In this document: one piece after another, positions 1 to 6,680 of the stretch
Layout of the letters: every line of letters starts with the position of its first letter
How positions within the stretch are numbered: position 1 is the first letter of the stretch
Assembly (NCBI RefSeq): GCF_022378335.1
Contig: NZ_JAIQCI010000018.1
Span: 19,629 to 83,628, forward strand
Source of the DNA: Croceicoccus hydrothermalis
GTDB taxonomy: Bacteria > Pseudomonadota > Alphaproteobacteria > Sphingomonadales > Sphingomonadaceae
Direction of reading: 5' to 3'
DNA length: 64,000 bases
Notes under the pieces: model-generated
Databases searched by the model: none
What the model saw: only the letters and a program-made list of their open reading frames with translations
Told to the model about the DNA's origin: nothing
Program-made: the position numbers and the translations under genes

Positions 1-128
1 TCCCGTTCGCCAAATCCGGTGAAGGTGGGGGTGAATACCGTGTGCCCCTTGGACTCAAGCGCATCCCGCATGAATTTCCACGTCCAGCCGCCCATGCCGC
101 CGCCATGCATCAGAAGAAAAACAGCCAT
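1..128 (-). CDS. alpha/beta hydrolase, N-terminal part only
   Basis: Only the first 42 codons lie in the window; the gene continues beyond the left edge. They read MAVFLLMHGGGMGGWTW and onward, which is the first beta strand and oxyanion-hole loop (HGGGMGGW) of the alpha/beta hydrolase fold, closest in style to small esterases and MhpC/salicylate-esterase-like hydrolases. The ATG overlaps the stop of the upstream dioxygenase (TAATG), so the two are translationally coupled. A hydrolase after a VOC dioxygenase and an FAH-family enzyme fits a ring-cleavage operon, but the catalytic triad is not visible here and the substrate is unknown. Confidence 0.75.
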   Translation of the reverse strand, partial: MAVFLLMHGGGMGGWTWKFMRDALESKGHTVFTPTFTGFGER

Positions 129-1069
129 TATTCGGGCGCTCCGGGTTCAAGGTTGAGGACGAGTTCGGGGGGCACGTCAGGGCCCCACAGGTAAAAGCTG
201 TCATCCGGCGAGTGCTGGGCCGCGGGCCATTCGCAGTCTGCCGGGATGAAATCGATATCGGCCGAAAACTCGGCATAGCTGCCCCACGGGTCGCGGGCAT
301 AATAGAAGTAGTTGCCGCCAAGAACGTGGCGACCCACACCCCAGCCTTCCTTGTAACCGGCGCGCATCATCTGCGCCGATCCAAGGCCCACTTCCTGGAA
401 CGAACCGACATCCCAGCTGCTGTGGTGCATGCCGCGATGCGTCGATCCGACCAGGGCAAGCAGGTGATGGTCGCTGCCATGCGGGCCGTGCAGGAACGCG
501 ACAACCGGGCCGCTGCCGTCGGACAGGCGCAGGCCGAGATTTTCCTCGTACCATTGGGTCGCCGCCATCACATCCGATGTAAAGATAGCGAAATGGGAGA
601 GATTGCGCGGCTTGGTTTTGGGCGCTTTCGAATTGAAAATGGCGCCCGACTCGCCAGCAGCAGACGAAGTCGTCTGAAACTGCGTCTTTGCATCGGGCGA
701 ACATTTTTCGGCGACCGCAAGGTGAATCGGCATGTCGTCGAAGCCAAGGATCCAAGTGCCGCAGTTAGGCGCCTTTGCGGACGCTTCGATGCGCTTCACG
801 CCGTTCTCATCCAACCGGGCGAGCAGCGGCGCTTCGTCTTCTTCGTACACCCCGAAGCTGATGTAGCGCAGCTGCTTCACCGGACCTTCGACGATCCGCG
901 CCCAGCACTGGTCGTGGCCAAAGGTATAGAGTTCCAACCCGGCATCGGTCTCGCGCACGTCAAGCCCGAATGCGGTGTAGAAGTCCATTGCCACAGCCAG
1001 ATCGGGCACCTGGAGGCCGAAATGGTCGATCGAATGCACGCCAAGCGCACCTGCGCGTTTTTGCGCCAT
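128..1069 (-). CDS. two-domain VOC extradiol dioxygenase-like protein
   Basis: The 313-residue protein has two vicinal-oxygen-chelate modules, at about residues 13-120 and 155-275, the usual size and layout of type I extradiol dioxygenases such as BphC and HsaC. The C-terminal module keeps a plausible Fe(II) triad: His159 (LSHFAI), His215 (MHHSSWD) and Glu267 (AEFSAD). The expected reaction is meta-cleavage of a catechol-like ring, though sequence alone does not fix the substrate. GGGAGAGATAT just before the ATG is a good ribosome site. It sits between an FAH-family gene and an alpha/beta hydrolase gene, the enzymes that usually act after ring opening. Confidence 0.85.
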   Translation of the reverse strand: MAQKRAGALGVHSIDHFGLQVPDLAVAMDFYTAFGLDVRETDAGLELYTFGHDQCWARIVEGPVKQLRYISFGVYEEDEAPLLARLDENGVKRIEASAKAPNCGTWILGFDDMPIHLAVAEKCSPDAKTQFQTTSSAAGESGAIFNSKAPKTKPRNLSHFAIFTSDVMAATQWYEENLGLRLSDGSGPVVAFLHGPHGSDHHLLALVGSTHRGMHHSSWDVGSFQEVGLGSAQMMRAGYKEGWGVGRHVLGGNYFYYARDPWGSYAEFSADIDFIPADCEWPAAQHSPDDSFYLWGPDVPPELVLNLEPGAPE

Positions 1070-1099
1070 ATATCTCTCCCTTTACAGTCGAGCTTCAGC

Positions 1100-1939
1100 T
1101 CATTCTGCGACGACAGGATTGCTAAGCAATCCGATGCCTTCGATCTTCACTTCGCAAATGTCGCCCGCCTTCATCCAGACCTGCGGATCTCGCGCGACGC
1201 CGACACCGCCGGGGGTGCCCATCACCAGCACATCCCCTGGTTCAAGTGTCATGAACGTGGACAGCAGATGGATGGTATTGGCGACGGTGAAGATCAGATT
1301 GCCGGTGTTGGATGATTGCATCACATTGCCATTCACCCGGCATTCGATCTTCAGTCCAGAGGCGCCTGCAGGGACTTCATCGGGCGTGACCAGCCACGGG
1401 CCGAAAGCGCCGGTGTCGTCAAAGTTCTTGCCCGCGGTCCATTGCGGCGTGCGCAGCTGGTAATCGCGGATGGAGGCGTCGTTGAAGACCGAATATCCGG
1501 CCACGTGATCTAGCGCATCGGCTTCGGAAATGTTCTTGCCGCCCTTGGACAGGACGACCGCCAGTTCGGCCTCCCAGTCAAGCTGACTGGAGATTTTCGG
1601 GAGGATAATGGGCGCGCCGTGGCCCATCAGGCTGGACGGGAAGCGGCCGAACAGCACGGGAAAATCGGGAATGCCAAGGCCGGATTCTTCCGCGTGATCA
1701 CGATAGTTGAGGCCCAGGCAGACGATCTTGGAAGGCCGCGTGACTGGGGGAAGAAAGCTCAGCGATGCTTCATCGACGACTTCGCCGCCTGCCGCGGCCT
1801 TGCCGGCCGCTGCCAGCGATCCTTCCGCGATCTTTGCGTCGAGGTCGGCCAGTTCGCTGTCCCAGACAACCCTGATTTCGCCATCGACCTTCGCGGCGAG
1901 GCCGATCTGGCCGTCCTTGCTTACCCGTGCAATGCGCAT
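1100..1939 (-). CDS. fumarylacetoacetate hydrolase family protein
   Basis: The 279-residue protein has the FAH C-terminal fold. The family signature VCLGLNYRDHAEESG lies at about residues 73-87 and the metal ligands are visible as Glu123 and Glu125 (DWEAELAVVL) with Asp154 (FNDAS). Family members hydrolyse or decarboxylate acylpyruvate-type ring-cleavage products or hydrate 2-oxo-pent-4-enoates. The gene lies 30 bp upstream of the dioxygenase in the same operon, consistent with processing of a ring-fission product. A GGAG motif precedes the ATG. The exact activity (hydrolase, decarboxylase or isomerase) cannot be assigned. Confidence 0.88.
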   Translation of the reverse strand: MRIARVSKDGQIGLAAKVDGEIRVVWDSELADLDAKIAEGSLAAAGKAAAGGEVVDEASLSFLPPVTRPSKIVCLGLNYRDHAEESGLGIPDFPVLFGRFPSSLMGHGAPIILPKISSQLDWEAELAVVLSKGGKNISEADALDHVAGYSVFNDASIRDYQLRTPQWTAGKNFDDTGAFGPWLVTPDEVPAGASGLKIECRVNGNVMQSSNTGNLIFTVANTIHLLSTFMTLEPGDVLVMGTPGGVGVARDPQVWMKAGDICEVKIEGIGLLSNPVVAE

Positions 1940-1959
1940 TTCAATCTCCGATCCTGAAT

Positions 1960-2733
1960 TTACTTGCTGGCCTTCTGGCCGGTTCCGCCGCCCGTGGCGG
2001 GCATAAGGTTGTTGCTCATTCCGCCATCGACCAGAATATCGATGCCGGAAATGTGACCGGCTTGCGGTCCAAGCAGAAAAATAATCGCATTGGCCACGTC
2101 CTCGGCCATTCCCAGCTTGCCAAGCGGGATCATCGATTCGCGCTGTGCCCGGCGCTGCTGGTCGTCATAGCCGGCCTGCGTCATTGGCGTGTAGGTCGGC
2201 CCCGGCGACACCGTGTTGCAGCGAATGCCGTCCGGCCCCCATTCCAGTGCGCATTGCCGCATCAGCATCAGCAGCGCGGCCTTGCTCGACGAATAAAAGC
2301 CAAGCCCCGGGGTCGGCTGCGTTGCCGACATGGAGGCGGTGGCGACAAATGCTCCGCGCGAACGGGCGAGATGGCGATGAGCCGCCTGGCCCAGCAGCCA
2401 GGTGGCGCGCGTGTTGATCGCGTACACACGATCGAATTGTTCTGGCGTCTGATCGACGAGCGGTGCGCCGGATATAATCCCCGCATTGCTGACGACCCCG
2501 TCGATCCCGTCCATGAAATCGGCGGCAGCGGCGACGATGTCCTTTCCGCAATCGGGTGATGAGAGATCGGCGACAAAAGCGCGTGCCGCGGGCCCGATGG
2601 CCTCTGCCACGGCCCTGACGCCGTCAGCGTCCCTGTCTGTCAGCAGCATCTGGTGCGGTTCATCCTGCCCGGCCAGCAATTCCGCCACGGCCCTGCCAAT
2701 GCCGCTGGCGGCCCCCGTAATCACGACTTGCAT
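1960..2733 (-). CDS. SDR family oxidoreductase
   Basis: A classical short-chain dehydrogenase of 257 residues. It has the cofactor motif GAASGIG at 7-13, the SNAG strand at about 82-85, Ser134, and the YSSSK active site with Tyr147 and Lys151. The start at 2733 (MQVVITG) is chosen because the longer open frame lacks family similarity and would overlap the upstream ligase gene. It lies 10 bp after the acyl-CoA ligase and 20 bp before the FAH gene, inside one leftward operon. The likely role is oxidation or reduction of a hydroxyl/keto group on a CoA-linked or cyclic intermediate; the substrate is unknown. Confidence 0.88.
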   Translation of the reverse strand: MQVVITGAASGIGRAVAELLAGQDEPHQMLLTDRDADGVRAVAEAIGPAARAFVADLSSPDCGKDIVAAAADFMDGIDGVVSNAGIISGAPLVDQTPEQFDRVYAINTRATWLLGQAAHRHLARSRGAFVATASMSATQPTPGLGFYSSSKAALLMLMRQCALEWGPDGIRCNTVSPGPTYTPMTQAGYDDQQRRAQRESMIPLGKLGMAEDVANAIIFLLGPQAGHISGIDILVDGGMSNNLMPATGGGTGQKASK

Positions 2734-2743
2734 CACAAATTCC

Positions 2744-4450
2744 TCATTCGCTGATTCCGAGTTCTTCCATGAGCCGCTGCCGCAGCTTGAACTTCTGGAT
2801 CTTGGAGGCCGACATCGGCCATTCGTCGACATAGCGAATGTGGCGCGGAACCTTGAAGGATGCGATCCTTTCCTTGGCAAAGGCGATCAGCTCGGCTTCG
2901 CTGGGCCGGAAACCGTTCGCCAGCTTGACGAAGGCGGCGGGAACCTCTGCCAGTCTCTGGTCGGGGATGCCGATGACCTGTGAAAGCTCCACCGCCTCGT
3001 GCGCTTCAAGAACGGTCTCGACTTCGGCGGCGGCGACGTTTTCCCCGCCTACCTTCAGCATGTCCTTGAAACGGCCATGGAATCGCATGTGGCCATCGCT
3101 GTCGAGCGAGCCGATATCCCCGCTGTGATACCAGCCATCGGCGTCGATCGCCTCGGCCGTCTTGACTGGATCGCGGTGATAGCCGTCGAGCATGTTGTAG
3201 CCCTTGATAAGGACTTCGCCGCGCTGTCCCGTCGGCAGGTCCTTGCCGGTTTCAGTGTCGACGATGCGGACGGAAATCCCCTTGAGCGGATAGCCCAAGG
3301 TCTGAAAGCCCAGTTCAGGATCCATATCATAGCCGCCGGTGCTAACGATCCCGCTGGCCTCCGACATGCCGAACGTGCCGACCTGAAGTGCATTCGGCAT
3401 TTTTTCGCGATAGGCATCGCCGATCGCCTTGGGCATCTGGCTGAAACAGCTGTTCATCAGCCGCACGCTGCCCATGTCGGTCTTGTCCCAATCGGGATGT
3501 GCGATCATCGACTGGTGAAAGGTGACGAAGGGCAGAAAGATCATCGTTGCCTTTTCAGTCTCGATCTGGCGCAGGCTTTCGCCCGGATCGAAATGGGGCT
3601 GGCCGATGAAGGTGCCGCCCACCTCTATCGCGCCGAGCATCGCCAGCATGGCCGCGATATGGAACAAAGGCATGGGCGACCAGACGCGCTCGTCATCCTG
3701 AAAAGCCCATCGGTTACGCGCAAGATTGCTGGCTTCGCGGCAGATCGCCTCGTTCGATAGCAGGCAGCCTTTCGGGTTTGCGGAGGTCCCCGAAGTATAG
3801 AGGACCATGCATGTATCGCGCAGCCGGACCGAAAGCCGTGCTTCGTGAACGGCTTCCTCGTCGACGGTGGCTGCTGCGGCATCGAAGGCGGACTGGTCAA
3901 TAAAGCCTGCCGCCTGCTTCCCTCCGTTCAGGATAAGGCGGCGCAAACGCGGGGCCTGCACAATATCGAGCGCCATGGGATCGGCACATCGTCCAATTTC
4001 TGGAAAGGCCTCTGTCAGGCGGGTCGTGAAATCGACGAAATCATCGGCCTCGCTGTTCGTTATGACAGCGCATAGTTCGGCATTCTCGACGACATAGGCG
4101 ATTTCGGGGGCGCGATAGCGGGCATTCATCAGGACCGATACGCCGCCCACCATGGAGACGGCGAACAGGGTTTCGACGAAATCGACGCCGGATGGCAGCA
4201 GGATGCCGACATGGTCGCCCTGCGTGATGCCAAGGCCGAGCAGCCCGCGGGCCCGGTGCAGCACTGATTGCACGACATCGTCATAGCTGCGCCGTCCCGA
4301 CGGGAAGACGAGCGCTTCCTTGTCGGGATGTGCGTCCCAAGACTTTAGCAACATGTCGGCAAGCGGACTTACACTGACCCGAATACTGGACGCATCTTCG
4401 CCATTAGCGGACACGCAGGCCTCCTCCATTTTCTGGCTTACTTCGCGCAT
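2744..4450 (-). CDS. AMP-dependent acyl-CoA synthetase/ligase
   Basis: A 568-residue member of the ANL adenylating superfamily. The P-loop-like A3 motif YTSGTSANPKG is at about 218-228. The hinge region HSGDIGSLDSDG and GRFKDMLKVGGENV is present, and the C-terminal lysine region MSASKIQKFKLRQRL matches the adenylation lysine. It should activate a carboxylic acid as the adenylate and then form the CoA thioester, the entry step for beta-oxidation. A regulatory palindrome lies 29 bp upstream of the ATG, so transcription may start here as well as at the head of the operon. Whether the substrate is fatty, aryl or steroid-like is not visible. Confidence 0.9.
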   Translation of the reverse strand: MREVSQKMEEACVSANGEDASSIRVSVSPLADMLLKSWDAHPDKEALVFPSGRRSYDDVVQSVLHRARGLLGLGITQGDHVGILLPSGVDFVETLFAVSMVGGVSVLMNARYRAPEIAYVVENAELCAVITNSEADDFVDFTTRLTEAFPEIGRCADPMALDIVQAPRLRRLILNGGKQAAGFIDQSAFDAAAATVDEEAVHEARLSVRLRDTCMVLYTSGTSANPKGCLLSNEAICREASNLARNRWAFQDDERVWSPMPLFHIAAMLAMLGAIEVGGTFIGQPHFDPGESLRQIETEKATMIFLPFVTFHQSMIAHPDWDKTDMGSVRLMNSCFSQMPKAIGDAYREKMPNALQVGTFGMSEASGIVSTGGYDMDPELGFQTLGYPLKGISVRIVDTETGKDLPTGQRGEVLIKGYNMLDGYHRDPVKTAEAIDADGWYHSGDIGSLDSDGHMRFHGRFKDMLKVGGENVAAAEVETVLEAHEAVELSQVIGIPDQRLAEVPAAFVKLANGFRPSEAELIAFAKERIASFKVPRHIRYVDEWPMSASKIQKFKLRQRLMEELGISE

Positions 4451-4479
4451 CTCTGTTCCGCCTCATGGCACTCTCGTGC

Positions 4480-4495
4480 CCTTCCCAAGGATAGG
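4480..4495. promoter_or_regulatory. CCTRYC-N4-GRYAGG palindrome, site 1
   Basis: CCTTCCCAAGGATAGG matches the window-wide palindrome at 15 of 16 positions. It lies in the 64-bp gap between the SDR stop at 4515 and the acyl-CoA ligase start at 4450, the only sizeable gap in the leftward operon, and so marks a probable internal promoter. Confidence 0.5.
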
Positions 4496-4514
4496 CCTCC
4501 ACGCATTGCGCGAC

Positions 4515-5294
4515 CTAACCGCAACCGGCGACGCCGCCGTCGACAGGCAGGGCGACACCGGTGATGTAGGCGCCCGCACGCGACGACATGAACACGACCG
4601 ATCCGGCGATTTCGTCCGGCCGTCCCAGTCGGGCCATCGGAATTTGCGATAGTACTGCCGGGTCCACTTCGTCGTCCTCGCGCAGATGCGCCGTCATCTT
4701 GGTGGGGAAGAAGCCGGGAACGAGCGCGTTGACGTTGATGTTGCGAGACGCCAGATCGCCGGCAAGATCGCGGCTCAGCATGTGAATGGCCGCCTTGCTG
4801 GCCGAATAGGAATAGGCGCTGAGGCGGGCCGTCTTCAGCCCCGCGACGGAGCCGATATTGATGACCCTTGCCGGATCGTCGGGGGTCCCGGCGGCTTCCA
4901 GCGCGCCCAACAATTCGCGGACCAGCGTGAAGGGTGCCTGCACATTGACCGTCATCACGCCCGGCCATGCCTTGTCGGGATAATCGTCAACCGGTCCGCC
5001 CCATGTCTTGCCGGCATTATTGACAAGAATATGGAGCTTGTCGCCGCAAGCGGCGCGCAACCGCTTGGCAAGGTCCACAGCAGCTTCGGGGCTCGAAAGA
5101 TCGCAGGGCAGGGGGATGCAGTCGCCCAGCGACGACATTTCCGCCGCCGCCACACTGCACACGTCTTCCTTCCTCGACGTGATCGCGACCGTGGCCCCCG
5201 CCTTCAGCAGTCCCTCGGCAATCATGCGGCCAAGGCCCTGCGCGCCGCCGGTGACCAGCGCGACTTTTCCGCTCAGATCGAAAAGCCCGGTCAT
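4515..5294 (-). CDS. SDR family oxidoreductase
   Basis: A 259-residue classical SDR. It has the glycine motif TGGAQGLG around 15-22, NNAG at 92-95, Ser149, and Tyr163/Lys167 in YSASK. The arrangement resembles FabG/gluconate 5-dehydrogenase-like enzymes. Its ATG overlaps the stop of the upstream MDR gene by four bases (ATGA), which indicates coupling. It probably performs an NAD(P)-dependent alcohol/ketone interconversion in the same pathway; the substrate is not predictable. Confidence 0.88.
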   Translation of the reverse strand: MTGLFDLSGKVALVTGGAQGLGRMIAEGLLKAGATVAITSRKEDVCSVAAAEMSSLGDCIPLPCDLSSPEAAVDLAKRLRAACGDKLHILVNNAGKTWGGPVDDYPDKAWPGVMTVNVQAPFTLVRELLGALEAAGTPDDPARVINIGSVAGLKTARLSAYSYSASKAAIHMLSRDLAGDLASRNINVNALVPGFFPTKMTAHLREDDEVDPAVLSQIPMARLGRPDEIAGSVVFMSSRAGAYITGVALPVDGGVAGCG

Positions 5295-6292
5295 ACGGTG
5301 ATCGCCACCTTGCCGAACTTGTGATCGTTTTCGAGATAGGTCAGAGCCTTGTCGGCTTCGGCCAGAGGAAAAGTCTTTTCGATCACCGGCTTGATACCAT
5401 GCTTGTCAATGAAATCCAGCATGTTGCGGAAATCTTCAGGATCGCCGACCTGACTGCCGACGATGCTGGCACTCTTCAGGAAAACGCCGGTCGCGGTAAT
5501 CTCGAACTTGTCGCCTGCGGTCGATCCATAGATCACGATGCGGGCGCCCGGTTTTATGGCACGAATGTAATTGGCATAGCTCGGTCCGGGCGCGCCATCG
5601 AGTACGACGTCGATGCCGCCCGTCATCGCGCCGACCTTCTTGCGCCATTCGGGATCGGTGTAAAGCAGGCCGTCGGTCGCGCCCATGCTCTTGGCACGTT
5701 CGATGACTTCTTCGCTTTCACCCGTGACATAGACCTTGCAGCCAAGCGCCACCGCATAGGCGAGACCAAAGGTCGCTACGCCGCCGCCGACGCCGCTGAT
5801 CAGAACGGTATCGGTAGGCTGCAGCTGGCCCTTGAACATCAGCGCGCGCCATGCCGTCAGGCCGGTCAGGATCGAAGCGGCGGCCTCTTCCCAGCTCATG
5901 CCCGCGGGCTTCGGGGCCAGATTTTTAGCCGGAACACAGACATATTCGGCGATCGTGCCAGGGTGTGGCATGCCCAGCAGGCCGAATTCGGCCTTCGGGG
6001 CGTGGCGGTTTGGTCCCCAATCGCGGCCGGGATACAACACGACTTCGTCGCCGATTTCGACGCCAGTGACGCCTTCGCCGATCATGTCGACGACGCCGGC
6101 GCCGTCGCAGCCCATGGTGCAAGGTGTGACCATCCCGGGGTACAGCCCGCGCGAGATCCACATTTCCCGGTGGTTCATCGACGCCGCCTTAATCGCGACC
6201 CGCACTTGTCCGGCAACAGGTTCCGGCGTCTCGACATCCGCCACGCGAACGGCTTCTGGACCATCCGTGGATTCGAGCAATAGAGCTTTCAT
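5291..6292 (-). CDS. zinc-type alcohol dehydrogenase / quinone oxidoreductase (MDR)
   Basis: A 333-residue medium-chain dehydrogenase/reductase. The GroES-like half includes MGCDGAGVV around 60-68 and the Rossmann half carries the nucleotide loop SGVGGGVATFG around 166-176. The structural-zinc cysteine cluster of classical alcohol dehydrogenases is not evident, so it resembles quinone-oxidoreductase or enoyl-reductase types. It is the first gene of the leftward operon that runs to the left edge. No CCTRYC site lies close to its start; the nearest is nearly 300 bp upstream, beside the divergent LuxR gene. Confidence 0.85.
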   Translation of the reverse strand: MKALLLESTDGPEAVRVADVETPEPVAGQVRVAIKAASMNHREMWISRGLYPGMVTPCTMGCDGAGVVDMIGEGVTGVEIGDEVVLYPGRDWGPNRHAPKAEFGLLGMPHPGTIAEYVCVPAKNLAPKPAGMSWEEAAASILTGLTAWRALMFKGQLQPTDTVLISGVGGGVATFGLAYAVALGCKVYVTGESEEVIERAKSMGATDGLLYTDPEWRKKVGAMTGGIDVVLDGAPGPSYANYIRAIKPGARIVIYGSTAGDKFEITATGVFLKSASIVGSQVGDPEDFRNMLDFIDKHGIKPVIEKTFPLAEADKALTYLENDHKFGKVAITV

Positions 6293-6423
6293 AAGTCGGA
6301 AATCCTTTTTCTATAATCGGTTATTGGCACCGATGGCCAAAGAGCGGCGGCGCCATTTCTGACCGTGAGGCTGGTAAAGGATGCGGCCGGGGCGAATGCG
6401 GGCGTCATGCGCGGATTCTCGCG

Positions 6424-6443
6424 TTCGTCCGCTGCCGGACGAA
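6424..6443. repeat. 8-4-8 perfect inverted repeat
   Basis: TTCGTCCG and CGGACGAA are exact reverse complements separated by CTGC. The repeat lies mid-way in the divergent control region. It could be an operator or an RNA hairpin; there is no T-run behind it, so a terminator is less likely. Confidence 0.45.
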
Positions 6444-6525
6444 TCCCCGCAGGGAATGGCGCACTCCCGGCAATTTGAAATTCATATCCCCACTCCCGCT
6501 GGCCGCAAGATCATCGTCCTGTACG

Positions 6526-6541
6526 CCGATAGCTTTATCGG
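6526..6541. repeat. 6-4-6 perfect inverted repeat
   Basis: CCGATA-GCTT-TATCGG lies 34 bp before the regulon palindrome in front of the LuxR-type gene. It may be a second operator or a transcript hairpin. No other copy was noticed in the window. Confidence 0.35.
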
Positions 6542-6575
6542 ATTGTGGGGTTATCGCCGCCCAAGCGCATCACAA

Positions 6576-6591
6576 CCTATCTGCGGATAGG
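6576..6591. promoter_or_regulatory. CCTRYC-N4-GRYAGG palindrome, site 2 (perfect)
   Basis: CCTATCTGCGGATAGG is a perfect palindrome apart from its 4-bp core and is upstream of the LuxR-type regulator gene. Its position suggests autoregulation. If the regulator starts at 6681 the site lies 89 bp upstream; with the alternative ATG at 6606 it would be only 14 bp away. Confidence 0.6.
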
Positions 6592-6680
6592 AAATCGGGC
6601 TTGCCATGATGTATGCGCTGCACGATAACAGCGGCATTGCTGGCATACGACCGGCAGGGAGAGGCGAAGAGGTTGGCCAC

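Larger units (their letters stand above)
6293..6680. other. 388-bp divergent intergenic region without a gene
   Basis: This region separates the leftward MDR operon from the rightward LuxR-type gene. No convincing coding frame is seen. It holds three perfect inverted repeats: TTCGTCCG-CTGC-CGGACGAA (6424-6443), CCGATA-GCTT-TATCGG (6526-6541) and the regulon palindrome (6576-6591). It is therefore a control region rather than a gene. Confidence 0.6.

Noticed and set aside
212..1315. Plus-strand open frame of 367 codons near the left edge
   Set aside because: It is antisense to the VOC dioxygenase, whose metal ligands and ribosome site are clear.
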